DNA of 64,000 nucleotides from Sphaerobacter thermophilus DSM 20745. GTDB lineage: Bacteria; Chloroflexota; Chloroflexia; Thermomicrobiales; Thermomicrobiaceae. The notes under the pieces were generated by a model. It saw nothing but the letters and a program-made list of their open reading frames with translations. It searched no databases and was not told where the DNA came from. Numbering within the stretch: position 1 is the first letter of the stretch; the number at the start of each line of letters is the position of its first letter. Positions 18,605 to 25,908 of the stretch are shown in pieces. The stretch lies in the NCBI RefSeq assembly GCF_000024985.1, contig NC_013524.1, positions 682,001-746,000 on the forward strand, read 5' to 3'. Made by a program: the position numbers and the translations under genes.

Positions 18605-19624
18605 TCACGAACCGGTGGCGCGGTCGCGCTGCTGGTGTACGCGGGCCAGCTCGTCGGGCTGGTAGCCGCGGGTGGGTCGCAGGTGCCTGGGATTGGCCGG
18701 CTCGACGTGGACGGTCACATCGGTCGGCTCCCCCAACGCCTGCTCGACCCGTGCCGCCACGTCGCTGGCGATGTCGTGGGCCTCATCGACCCGGAGTGTG
18801 GGGTCCACCTGGATGTGCATATCCACCCAGATGAGCCCCTCGCCGCCGCGGCTCCGGATGTTGTGGACGCCCTCGACGCCGGGGACGGCACGTGCGGCAC
18901 GCGCGATCTCGGGCGCCGGCACCGGCGCGACGTCGCTCAGCGAGAGCGCGGCATCACGGATGATCGTCCACGCCCCCCAGGCAATCACCAGGGCGATGAG
19001 GAGCGCGATGACGAGGTCGGCCTCGGGCAGGCCGAGCCGGATGGCGACCAGGCCGCCGATGACGGAGAGGGTGACGAAGACATCGGTTGCCGTGTGGCGC
19101 GCGTCGGCCAGCAGGATCGAGCTGCGCAGGCGGTGGCCGGCGCGCCGCTCCCAGGCAGCCACGAACAGATTGATCACGAGCGTGCCGAGCATGACGGCGA
19201 AGCTGAGGGCGGTGACGGTCGGCGCCGCGCCGGTCTGCCAGCGATGCCAGGCGCTCTGCAGGATCTCCTGCAGCGCCAGGAGCATGAACAGTGCGATCGC
19301 CAGCGACGTGAGCGTCTCAAACCGGCGGTGGCCGTAGGGGTGGTTCGGGTCCGGCGGACGCGAGGCGACGGCGATCGCGACCAGGCCGACGACGTTGGAG
19401 GCGCCGTCCATGAGCGAGTTGACGCCGTCTGCGGTCATGGCGAGGCTGCCGGTGAGCAGGCCGTAGCCCAGCTTGGCGCCGCCGACGAGCACGTTGAGCG
19501 CCAGCACGCCCAGCAGGGTGCGCTGGATGGCGCGCGTGCGCCCGCCGTGCCCGTGCTCGGGCAGCGGGGTGAGTGTGGTCGCTCGCTCTCGGTGCTCGTC
19601 CCGCGGCATTGATCCCTCGTCCAT
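18605..19624 (-). CDS. Cation diffusion facilitator family metal efflux transporter
   Basis: An inner-membrane metal/proton antiporter of about 339 residues. Six membrane helices are visible; metal-site motifs are DGVNSLMD in helix 2 and HTATD in helix 5. The C-terminal cytoplasmic domain (GVEGVHNIRSRGGEGLIWVDMHI) is the usual ferredoxin-like dimer domain. The HxxxD pair is typical of Zn/Cd/Fe/Mn-type members; the metal cannot be fixed. Start ATG 19624 (MDEGSM) is one of three close ATGs (19681, 19624, 19609). A palindromic TTGCCGCGGCAA lies upstream. Confidence 0.88.
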   Translation of the reverse strand: MDEGSMPRDEHRERATTLTPLPEHGHGGRTRAIQRTLLGVLALNVLVGGAKLGYGLLTGSLAMTADGVNSLMDGASNVVGLVAIAVASRPPDPNHPYGHRRFETLTSLAIALFMLLALQEILQSAWHRWQTGAAPTVTALSFAVMLGTLVINLFVAAWERRAGHRLRSSILLADARHTATDVFVTLSVIGGLVAIRLGLPEADLVIALLIALVIAWGAWTIIRDAALSLSDVAPVPAPEIARAARAVPGVEGVHNIRSRGGEGLIWVDMHIQVDPTLRVDEAHDIASDVAARVEQALGEPTDVTVHVEPANPRHLRPTRGYQPDELARVHQQRDRATGS

Positions 19625-19710
19625 CGTCCTGCGGCGGGACGCGGTGTCCCGCCCCATCCCATGAACTGTAGCGCGGTACATACCACTTAGTCACGGAGCA
19701 AATCGCAGAT

Positions 19711-19722
19711 TTGCCGCGGCAA
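19711..19722. promoter_or_regulatory. TTGCCGCGGCAA palindrome upstream of CDF gene
   Basis: A perfect 12-bp palindrome about 90 bp before the CDF start. A partial second copy (GTGCCGCGGCAT) is near 19790, close to the divergent small membrane protein gene. This could be an operator shared by the two divergent genes; no regulator gene is adjacent. Confidence 0.25.
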
Positions 19723-19927
19723 TACCTGACGTTGGCGGCATGTTCCACGCGACGTGTCGCGCAGACGGCGTGATTTCCCGAACCGACCCGTGCCGCGGCA
19801 TTGATATGGAACTGATATGCCGGCCGCAAATGCGCGACACGGCATGCACGGCACCAGGTCTAGACTGCAAACGAGGGCAGACCGGCATGGCGCCCGGGCA
19901 GTCCGCAGTCGAGCAGAGAGGAACGGC

Positions 19928-20125
19928 ATGGAAAAGCCAGGAACGGACCTCGAGCGGGCGTTGCGTACCTATCTGATCGGCGCGGTCATCGTCTGGGTCG
20001 GCCTGATCGCCGCCACGGCGATTCTGCTCCGTGGCAGCGATGAGTTCCCGATCATGCTGACGATCCTGGGCGGCGGCGCGGTCTGGTTCGTGGTGATCGT
20101 TCCGACCATGCTTCGCTCACGCTGA
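19928..20125 (+). CDS. Small two-helix membrane protein
   Basis: A 65-residue protein, ATG 19928 after GAGAGGAACGGC. Residues 15-34 (YLIGAVIVWVGLIAATAILL) and about 42-60 (IMLTILGGGAVWFVVIVPTM) are hydrophobic helices with short charged ends. No known family. It lies in the stress cluster before Hsp20 and divergent from the CDF transporter. Confidence 0.65.
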   Translation: MEKPGTDLERALRTYLIGAVIVWVGLIAATAILLRGSDEFPIMLTILGGGAVWFVVIVPTMLRSR

Positions 20126-20135
20126 GGAGCACGCG

Positions 20136-20345
20136 ATGTCCCGGCAGTGGGAGTTCTGCGCGCTCACGTCGCACGCGGCGATCGTGGACGACGAACACGA
20201 CGAGCCGCACACCGCGGCTGGCCCCTTCCTCTACGAGCCGGCGGCGCCAGGCGTGGCGCCGCCCGCCGGCTCGCTCCCCGTTGCGCGTCGTCACTGGCGT
20301 GCCGCGCGAGCGGTGCGGGTCGGGACCAATGAATCGGCGAGATAG
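20136..20345 (+). CDS. Possible small protein, unknown
   Basis: A 69-residue frame, ATG after TGAGGAG at good spacing, 10 bp behind the membrane protein gene. Composition is Ala/Pro/Arg-rich at the end and no motif is visible. The RBS and spacing support it, the sequence does not; it may be spurious. Confidence 0.3.
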   Translation: MSRQWEFCALTSHAAIVDDEHDEPHTAAGPFLYEPAAPGVAPPAGSLPVARRHWRAARAVRVGTNESAR

Positions 20346-20374
20346 TGGCGGGTACATAGAAAGGATGTGCCACC

Positions 20375-20851
20375 ATGGTTGAGCGCTGGAGACCACGCGC
20401 TGAGATCGAGCGCATGTTCGAGGAGATGGATCGCCTGCTGCCCATGCCGTTCCGGTGGGGGCGCACGCTGCCGAGGATGTTCACCATGCGCCACGGCGTC
20501 GACCTCTACGAAACCCCCGACCAACTGGTCATCAAGGCGCTGGTGCCTGGCGCTACCCCGGACGACATCGATATCTCGCTCGACCACCAGACCCTCACGA
20601 TCCGGGCGCGCTACGGCTACACGCTGCCGGAGGACGAGGCGGAAGCGGTCACCTGGCACTTCCAGGAGATCGACAGCGGCCAGTTCACCGAGACGGTGAC
20701 CTTGCCGGTGCCGGTCGAGCCGGAGCAGGTCACGGCGACGCTGCAGGACGGGATCCTCACCGTCACCCTGCGGAAGACCGCCGAAACCCGCGCCCGCCGC
20801 ATCCCGGTCCGCACGACCGGTGCAGACTCCGATGGCGCTTCAGGAGCGTAA
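20375..20851 (+). CDS. Hsp20/alpha-crystallin family small heat-shock protein
   Basis: A 158-residue holdase chaperone. The N-terminal arm (EIERMFEEMDRLLPM) is followed by an alpha-crystallin domain of about 100 residues: VDLYETPDQLVIKALVPG, LTIRARYG, F.E.V.LPVPVE and the hallmark LQDGILTVTLRK. The C-terminal tail carries RRIPV, an I/V-x-I/V-like oligomerisation motif. An AAAGGA lies 11 bp before the ATG. No CIRCE or HAIR element is seen in the short upstream gap, so it may be read with the small genes before it. Confidence 0.95.
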   Translation: MVERWRPRAEIERMFEEMDRLLPMPFRWGRTLPRMFTMRHGVDLYETPDQLVIKALVPGATPDDIDISLDHQTLTIRARYGYTLPEDEAEAVTWHFQEIDSGQFTETVTLPVPVEPEQVTATLQDGILTVTLRKTAETRARRIPVRTTGADSDGASGA

Positions 20852-20883
20852 GCTCCCGACCGCCGGGGAACACGCCTGTGGCG

Positions 20884-21501
20884 CTAGATCAGGCCGAAGC
20901 CATAGGCGTCAAGGATCGCGGCAAGCAGTGACCGGTTAGCCGGGTCCGCAAGTCCCGGGAGGCGCGTCGCCTGCAGGAAGGGCGCGGCTCGGTCGAAGAT
21001 GGCCGCGCAGGCTCGGGACGGGTCGTGGCGCGAGCGATAGAGGATGCCGTCCGGTTGTGACGGATGGGCCCAGAGCGCTCGCGCCCAGACCTGAGCAATC
21101 ACGTAATCCCCGGAGCAGAGGCGTCCATCGGCACCGAGGCGCGCCAGACCTGGACCGGTTAGGTCAACCAGCCGTAACGGCTGCGACGCGTCGACCCGGG
21201 CAAGTTCACGTTCGGCGAGCGCGGCGAGCGTCACCACGCCCGCCGCGTTCGGCCCCTTGCCGAAGGTTTCGATGAAGGCGCAGTGAGGGTCCTCCCCCAC
21301 ATACAGCACCCCATAATTACCCTCCGGGTCGTCGAAGCGGAACACGGCGGATCGTCCGAAATGGAGCGGGTCGCGGCAGGCCCGGTGGAGCCGAAACCAG
21401 GGGCCAGTGGCGGTGACGATCGGGAGCTCCCGGCTGGGGAGATCGGGCGGTGGCAGCGGATGGGGACCGGGCGCTGGCTTACGCGGCACCCTGCTCACCA
21501 T
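20884..21501 (-). CDS. RES-domain toxin
   Basis: A 205-residue RES-family protein. The residues that name the family are present: Arg in WFRLHRA, Glu in AFIETFG and Ser in YRSRHDPSRACAA. Known RES toxins degrade or modify NAD+ (ADP-ribosyltransferase-like fold). The ATG at 21501 lies 23 bp inside the end of the antitoxin gene, so the two are translationally coupled. A longer upstream frame is only a shadow of the antitoxin. The gene faces Hsp20 convergently. Confidence 0.87.
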   Translation of the reverse strand: MVSRVPRKPAPGPHPLPPPDLPSRELPIVTATGPWFRLHRACRDPLHFGRSAVFRFDDPEGNYGVLYVGEDPHCAFIETFGKGPNAAGVVTLAALAERELARVDASQPLRLVDLTGPGLARLGADGRLCSGDYVIAQVWARALWAHPSQPDGILYRSRHDPSRACAAIFDRAAPFLQATRLPGLADPANRSLLAAILDAYGFGLI

Positions 21502-22147
21502 AGACCTCGGCCGCGCGCCGGACTGCCGCCACGTCGCCACGGCGCAGGACGGCGAGCGGCGTCTCCCCCTGCAGCCGCACATCCGGAGTAAGGAAGAAGG
21601 CGACCTGCATCCAGGGGTCGTGCTCGCGCAGAGCGTGCAGTACCTCCTCCAGACCCGGGAGGAGCGCGCCGCGCTCTGGAACGAATTGCCACGCCGGATA
21701 AGCATATCCACGGCGACCGGTCGCAAGGCCGATCAGCCGCCCTGCCTTGCGGCGCTTGTCCACCGCCTGCCGGGTGATACCGAGGATATCGGCGACCTCA
21801 GTCGAGGACAGGGTACCGCCCTCGGCGGCAAGCAGCCGGGCACGCGCACGCAAGCCGCGCAGCCGCGCCCCCACGAGCGGGTCGTCCTCTCGCAGCACGG
21901 CCAGCGCCGCCGGTGCGTCCAGCGCGTCCAGCAGCACCTCGTAGTCCGACCGCGCCCCGGCGGCGTCCCCGAGAGTGGTGTCGTCCAGCGCCTCCGTGAG
22001 CCGCGCCAAAGCGTTGAGCGCGCGGGCGACGAAGGCACCTTCGGCAGGCGAGTCGACCTGCTGGAGCAGGCGCAGGACAGCGGCGACGACGCTCGGCGCC
22101 GCTCCGTGGGCGGCGGTGGTGAGCTGATGGATGGCAGTAGCGGTCAT
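21479..22147 (-). CDS. Xre/MbcA/ParS-type antitoxin
   Basis: A 222-residue partner of the RES toxin. An HTH (LSSTEVADILGITRQAVDKR) lies around residues 115-135. The C-terminal toxin-binding region has DPWMQVAFFL, ETPLAVLRRGD and a final AAEVYG, the MbcA/ParS-like DUF2384 pattern. The extra N-terminal 100 helical residues are longer than in many antitoxins of this class. ATG 22147 follows GGAGG. It probably binds and represses its own promoter, where an imperfect inverted repeat is seen. Confidence 0.85.
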   Translation of the reverse strand: MTATAIHQLTTAAHGAAPSVVAAVLRLLQQVDSPAEGAFVARALNALARLTEALDDTTLGDAAGARSDYEVLLDALDAPAALAVLREDDPLVGARLRGLRARARLLAAEGGTLSSTEVADILGITRQAVDKRRKAGRLIGLATGRRGYAYPAWQFVPERGALLPGLEEVLHALREHDPWMQVAFFLTPDVRLQGETPLAVLRRGDVAAVRRAAEVYGEQGAA

Positions 22148-22167
22148 GTCGCGCCTCCGGTTCACGT

Positions 22168-22205
22168 AGTTGTTACACCTAGAGTATAGCAACTTCGTCA
22201 ACCGA
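22168..22205 (-). promoter_or_regulatory. Putative autoregulated promoter of the RES/Xre pair
   Basis: An AT-rich stretch in GC-rich surroundings. On the minus strand TTGACG is followed by GTTGCTATACTC...GTGTAACAAC, an imperfect inverted repeat (GTTGyTA/TAACAAC) fitting an antitoxin operator. The -35/-10 spacing is not canonical, so exact promoter elements are unclear. Confidence 0.35.
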
Positions 22206-22303
22206 GGGCCACTGTGAACCGGTGAGTCACTTCCAGTGGTCGAGGTCTTGACGCGTGCCTCCCAGCACCGAATCATGTACGTGCACCAAGGGAGGGGCGC
22301 CAC

Positions 22304-22852
22304 ATGACGGGAAAGACAAGGGCGGCGGTGATCGTGCGTCCGGCTGAGTTGCGCGACGCAGCGGCCATCGCCGAGATCTACAACCAGGGCATCCGCGGCC
22401 GGATGGCGACCTTCGAGACGGAGGAACGCACTGCCGAAGAGCGCGCTCGCTGGCTTGCCGCGCACGACAAGCATCACCCGGTGCTCGTCGCCGTCGACCC
22501 GGAGACCGACCAGGTGGCCGGGTGGATCTCGGCCGATCACTACCGGTCGCGGTGGTGCTACCGGGGTGTTGCCGAGTTCTCGGTCTACGTCCATGAGGAC
22601 TACCGGGGGCGCGGCGTCGGTGCGGCGCTAATGGAGGCGTTCCTCCCTGCGTGCGAGCAGGCGGGACTCTGGAAGCTGCTCTCACGCATCTTCCCGGAGA
22701 ACAAGGCCAGCCGCGCACTCTGCGCCCGCTTCGGCTTCCGTGAGGTGGGCATCTACGAGAAGCACGCCCAACTCGACGGCGTCTGGAAGGACGTTGTCAT
22801 CGTCGAGCGCCTGCTGCCGGGGACAATCGCCAACCCGCCGGTGGATTGGTAA
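22304..22852 (+). CDS. GNAT N-acetyltransferase, phosphinothricin-acetyltransferase-like
   Basis: A 182-residue acetyl-CoA-dependent acetyltransferase. VRPAELRDAAAIAEIYNQGI opens the fold as in PAT/Bar and YncA-type enzymes; the acetyl-CoA loop is YRGRGVGAAL (about 106-115); later come FPENKASRALCARFGFREVG and WKDVVIVERLL. Substrates of this group include phosphinothricin, methionine sulfone and other amino-acid analogues; which one is unknown. GGAGGGG lies upstream of the ATG. A fragment with the same C-terminus lies at 24665. Confidence 0.9.
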   Translation: MTGKTRAAVIVRPAELRDAAAIAEIYNQGIRGRMATFETEERTAEERARWLAAHDKHHPVLVAVDPETDQVAGWISADHYRSRWCYRGVAEFSVYVHEDYRGRGVGAALMEAFLPACEQAGLWKLLSRIFPENKASRALCARFGFREVGIYEKHAQLDGVWKDVVIVERLLPGTIANPPVDW

Positions 22853-22870
22853 GCGGGAAACGGGCGCCGG

Positions 22871-22908
22871 GTTGCGTGTTCCGTGTTGCGTGTTGCGTGT
22901 TCCGTGAG
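22871..22908. repeat. Tandem TTGCGTGTTCCG units
   Basis: GTTGCGTGTT and CCGTGTTGCG units alternate over 38 bp directly behind the GNAT gene. It resembles one arm of the TGCGTA elements at 16207 and 59036; no opposite arm is evident. Confidence 0.5.
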
Positions 22909-23109
22909 CATCATCCCGCCAGGTCGTCCTACCGCCGTCGCACACGCCGTGAGTGCCGGACGCGGACGCCCGAGTAGCTCACCGTGCTGCAAAGGGAAAT
23001 GGGGAACCGAGCAGCGTCGGGCCGATTCTCTCCACGATCCCTTTCGCGCCCCCTCATAGCGTTGACGAAATACCGTGGCACACCGGAACTGTCCCCGTGG
23101 CACTCGCGA

Positions 23110-23249
23110 TGTCATCCTGAGCGGAGCCGGCCGGCGCGGAGCGCCGGGCGGCGGAGCGAAGGATCTCGCGTCGGATCGGCCCCGCATCAGAGATCCTTCG
23201 CTGCGCCGGGGACGGCTGACCACCGCCCCCGGCTCCGCTCAGGATGACA
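23110..23249. repeat. 140-bp inverted-repeat element (GTCATCCTGAGCG type)
   Basis: The ends form a perfect 19-bp inverted repeat (TGTCATCCTGAGCGGAGCC at 23110-23128 and its complement at 23231-23249). Inside, AGCGAAGGATCTC (23155-23167) pairs with GAGATCCTTCGCT (23190-23202). The nested arrangement is typical of a short non-autonomous repeat or large RNA hairpin. No coding capacity. Confidence 0.75.
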
Positions 23250-23308
23250 CGCGGGGAGTCGGGGACTGCTGGTGGGGATGCCGGGTTAATCCCTCCGGGG
23301 CGTTCACG

Positions 23309-24382
23309 CTAGACAGCACGAGCCGGGACCGCCATCTGCCAGCAGAGGCTGCCTTGAGGCAGTTCGACCAGCCGCACACGCTCCGGCTCCGGGCGCTCCG
23401 GGCCCGGCAGGCGAAAGCCGGCCACCTCGATGCTCTCAGCGCTGGCAATGAACGTCAGCCGCGTCGCGCCCGGCGCGACCGCGGGGTTGAACGCCGTCCG
23501 CATCCGCTGCGTCGCCCACCACAGGGTCCGACCGGCCTCTCCCTCGTAACGCTGCAGCAGATAACGATGACCGAGATCGTCGACCAACTGGTCGAAGCCG
23601 GGCCAGCGCGGCAGCACGTGATGGAGATCCCCCGCTCCCGGGCGCCGACGGGCGCGGATCCGCGTCCGCACCGTGATCAGCGTTCCGCCCTTGCCAAAAG
23701 CAACCTCGTCGACGGTGACGCGTAGCCCGTGCTCCATCCGGATCACCGCTCGCGGGAACGTGACCTGCACCACCGGCCCGATCTGGAGCGAGTGGAGCGG
23801 CGGCCGCGCCTGCTCCATCAGGCGGTGCAGCGCCATCGCCGCGCCCTGCGACGCGCGCTCCTCGCGGAGCCAGGCCAGCGCGTCCACGTCCTCCGGCAAC
23901 GCGAGCAGATCGGCGAGCAGCGGGCTGGCGCCGCGCGCCCTGGCGTCAGCGGGCTCCGGTGTTCCACGAAGCCGGCGCACGCGCCGGAGCGTCGCACGCA
24001 GGGCGTCAGGCGCGGCCAGTCCATGCTCCGGAATCGCGTCGAAGAGATCGGACTCCTCGGGCAGGTCGACGAGCTGGCCCAGCAACGCTCGCTCGCCCGC
24101 CTTGGGCATGTCGAAGCCGTACCATCGCGCCCGGCGCACGCCAACGACCCGACCTCTCAGCTCTTCGAGCGCGGCGTGCAGCGCAATCCGCGCGCACAGC
24201 GGGCCACGATTCGCCGCCAGCCAGGCGACGGGATCCTGCCCCGCGGGAAGCTGAATCAGGTCGGCGAGGAGCTGGCGCTCCTCGACCGACCCCGGCTCCA
24301 GCAGGTGGGTGCCCGGCGGCAGGTGCCGCAACGTTTCCAGCCGCTGGAGGTCTCGCCGAATGTCGTCGTCGGGATCAAACAT
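23309..24382 (-). CDS. Hypothetical protein, 357 residues
   Basis: A cytoplasmic protein of unknown family. The N-terminal 190 residues are helical with two similar stretches (LLADLIQLP...DPVAWLAANRG and LLADLLALPEDVDALAWLREE), an internal duplication. The C-terminal half is beta-rich (VVQVTFPRAVIRM, GLRVTVDEVAFGKGGTLITVRTRI broken over two strands) and ends in LTFIASAESIEVAGFRLPG. There is no signal peptide. The ATG follows AAGGAG at good spacing. It is the last of three unknown minus-strand genes; a promoter block like that before 25693 lies upstream. Confidence 0.7.
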   Translation of the reverse strand: MFDPDDDIRRDLQRLETLRHLPPGTHLLEPGSVEERQLLADLIQLPAGQDPVAWLAANRGPLCARIALHAALEELRGRVVGVRRARWYGFDMPKAGERALLGQLVDLPEESDLFDAIPEHGLAAPDALRATLRRVRRLRGTPEPADARARGASPLLADLLALPEDVDALAWLREERASQGAAMALHRLMEQARPPLHSLQIGPVVQVTFPRAVIRMEHGLRVTVDEVAFGKGGTLITVRTRIRARRRPGAGDLHHVLPRWPGFDQLVDDLGHRYLLQRYEGEAGRTLWWATQRMRTAFNPAVAPGATRLTFIASAESIEVAGFRLPGPERPEPERVRLVELPQGSLCWQMAVPARAV

Positions 24383-24559
24383 CGTCGGCTCCTTGTCCCC
24401 CAGGCCCCGGACACACGCCGCGGCCAGGAAATCGTCGTGTCGTCCGTCGGGTACAACATCGCACGCGCGAGACCACCCACCGGACGAACCGTGCTGCTCA
24501 TCGTCGCTCCGACGTCACCCGTCCAGGCCCACGCTCCCCTGCGACAACGTCACTCTTAT

Positions 24560-24604
24560 GTGAATCGTTCGCCCCTATGCGAAACCCTCTCCCCGCTTCG
24601 TCAA
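24560..24604 (-). promoter_or_regulatory. Promoter block A (duplicated with block B)
   Basis: On the minus strand TTGACGAAG (from 24604) is followed 19 nt later by CATAGGGGCGAACGATTCAC. Block B at 25719-25763 has TTGACGAAG, 19 nt, GATAGGAGCGACCGGTTTAC. The CGTGCCT run upstream of both -35 boxes is also shared. The fragment of a GNAT gene lies just upstream. Confidence 0.45.
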
Positions 24605-24664
24605 AAGGCACGACTCCTCTTTCCGTCTGAGTGACCCGCCTGCAGAGCAGTGGAGATCGAGGAG

Positions 24665-24756
24665 ACGCTCGCCCAACTCGACGGTGCCTGGCGGGACGTG
24701 GTGATGGTCGAGCGCCTGCTGCCTGGGACGATTGCGAATCCGCCGGAGGGCTGGTA
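24665..24756 (+). pseudogene. C-terminal fragment of a GNAT acetyltransferase
   Basis: The reading AQLDGAWRDVVMVERLL followed by PGTIANPP is nearly identical to the end of the GNAT at 22304-22852 (AQLDGVWKDVVIVERLL, PGTIANPP). No acetyl-CoA-binding region precedes it and the normal stop is lost. It is a remnant of a duplicated or recombined copy, 1.8 kb from its intact relative. Confidence 0.75.
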
Positions 24757-24773
24757 CGAGGAAGTTTCGGGCT

Positions 24774-25142
24774 TCAGGGGGCTGGAGCGTGATGCTGCCG
24801 CAACTCGCGAAAAGCAAAATAGTTCGCGATCACGCCCCGGAGCGGCTCCTGGTTCGCGATCGCCTTTTGCCGCAGCCGCTTGATGCTCGGCTCGACCTGG
24901 GTCAGGTCGAGACTGGTGACCAGATAGAGTAGCTGGGCGATCACCTCCACGGGTTGCTCGCCCTCAGCGAGGATCTGGCCCGCCGCCTGAACAAATGCCT
25001 CACGGTCCTCACCGGCTGTCCGGTGATAAAGATCCAAGACCGCATCCAGGCCATACCAATCCAACCGGCTATTGGCGACACCGCGCAGGTCGTCCGTCTC
25101 GCCGCGGAGCCGATTGAGGATGGCGTGGTAGTAGTCTGTCAC
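24774..25142 (-). CDS. Hypothetical helical protein, 122 residues
   Basis: A small soluble protein, all helical by eye: YYHAILNRLRGE, LDAVLDLYHRTAGEDREAF and IAQLLYLVTSLDLTQVEPSIKRLRQKA in pieces. The GTG start at 25142 follows GGAGGACCGCC. It lies 35 bp behind the 25178-25693 gene and is probably co-transcribed. Family unknown. A helical immunity-like protein behind a beta-rich gene would fit a toxin-immunity pair, but no evidence beyond layout supports that. Confidence 0.6.
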   Translation of the reverse strand: MTDYYHAILNRLRGETDDLRGVANSRLDWYGLDAVLDLYHRTAGEDREAFVQAAGQILAEGEQPVEVIAQLLYLVTSLDLTQVEPSIKRLRQKAIANQEPLRGVIANYFAFRELRQHHAPAP

Positions 25143-25177
25143 GGCGGTCCTCCTCTATGGCCTCGGCTCAAGGCCGA

Positions 25178-25693
25178 TCAGAGAGGTAAATGATACCATC
25201 GCGGTCCGTTGCCATCGACGTCGACGTAAACGACTTCCATCGTTTCGTCGAGCGGGAGGTTCCCAACCAAACACCACTCTCGCGCACCGCCGCCCGTCAG
25301 TCCCTGCCGCGCGCCCAAGGGCGGTACCGGCGTGTAGACCTCGCCGTCGGCCGGGATGGTGAAGCGCACGATCGCGCAGCCGTACAAGCTGCATGCCTGG
25401 TGAGCTCTCGTCGGAAGCCCCATCCTTCGCGCGAAGTCTGCCGGCCCATGCACTCCTTCGAGCGACTCGCGGTCCGTGAAGAAGACGAACTGAGCGCCGG
25501 GTGGCGCCAGCGGCGGTGGCGATGCGGAGATTCCCGCCGCGCGAGCCGAGACGAACAGCCGCCAGGGCCAATGCAGCAGCGTCCACCATGTGGACCCGGC
25601 GATGATCCGGTAGCCCTCGGTGGGTGGCTGGCTCGGTTGGAGGCTGCGCCACTGCCCCGGCGAGCCTCCGAAAGGGCAACCTCGATTAACCAC
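25178..25693 (-). CDS. Hypothetical protein, 171 residues
   Basis: A GTG-initiated protein with N-terminal EGYRIIAGSTWWTLLHWPWRLF (hydrophobic, aromatic), a central AQFVFFTDRESLEGVHGP, a CSLYGCAIVRFTIPADGEVYTP segment and a C-terminal acidic strand LDETMEVVYVDVDGNG. It has five cysteines and no clear signal peptide. I do not recognise the family. The promoter block B lies directly upstream, and a small helical protein gene follows. Overlapping frames on both strands are shadows. Confidence 0.55.
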   Translation of the reverse strand: MVNRGCPFGGSPGQWRSLQPSQPPTEGYRIIAGSTWWTLLHWPWRLFVSARAAGISASPPPLAPPGAQFVFFTDRESLEGVHGPADFARRMGLPTRAHQACSLYGCAIVRFTIPADGEVYTPVPPLGARQGLTGGGAREWCLVGNLPLDETMEVVYVDVDGNGPRWYHLPL

Positions 25694-25718
25694 CAGGCTT
25701 CCCTGCGCCAGACATTGC

Positions 25719-25763
25719 GTAAACCGGTCGCTCCTATCCTACAGCGCAGTCGTTCTTCGTCAA
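25719..25763 (-). promoter_or_regulatory. Promoter block B (duplicated with block A)
   Basis: TTGACGAAG (minus strand from 25763), 19 nt, then GATAGGAGCGACCGGTTTAC, 26 bp upstream of the 25693 start. The pattern repeats block A at 24560-24604. The conserved bases reach beyond the -10 region, so a common regulator or a shared origin by duplication is possible. Confidence 0.45.
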
Positions 25764-25872
25764 GAGGCACGACTTCCGTATCCGACCGGATGACCGCATC
25801 ACACGTCGGCGACCGCGCCCGCCCCCCTGGACCGACGGCATGCAGGCTGCTAGCGTACGGGCCGGTACACGG

Positions 25873-25906
25873 TAGAATTAGCTGTGGCAAATTTAGTGAC
25901 TAGGCT
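25873..25906 (+). promoter_or_regulatory. Putative promoter and DtxR/MntR-like operator of mntH
   Basis: TAGAAT (25873-25878) fits a -10 box. The following AAATTTAGTGACTAGG contains TTTAG-TGA-CTAgg, half of a DtxR/MntR-type palindrome, at the expected transcription start. Manganese-responsive repression would suit an Nramp gene. Weak on sequence alone. Confidence 0.3.
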
Positions 25907-25908
25907 CG

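Noticed and set aside
18464-19612. 382-residue plus-strand ORF
   Set aside because: Antisense to the CDF transporter, whose helices and metal motifs are unambiguous.
23060-23090. Third copy of the TTGACGAA promoter block
   Set aside because: TTGACGAAATACC occurs on the plus strand but lacks the ATAGG-GCGA part at 19 bp, so it is only a partial chance match.
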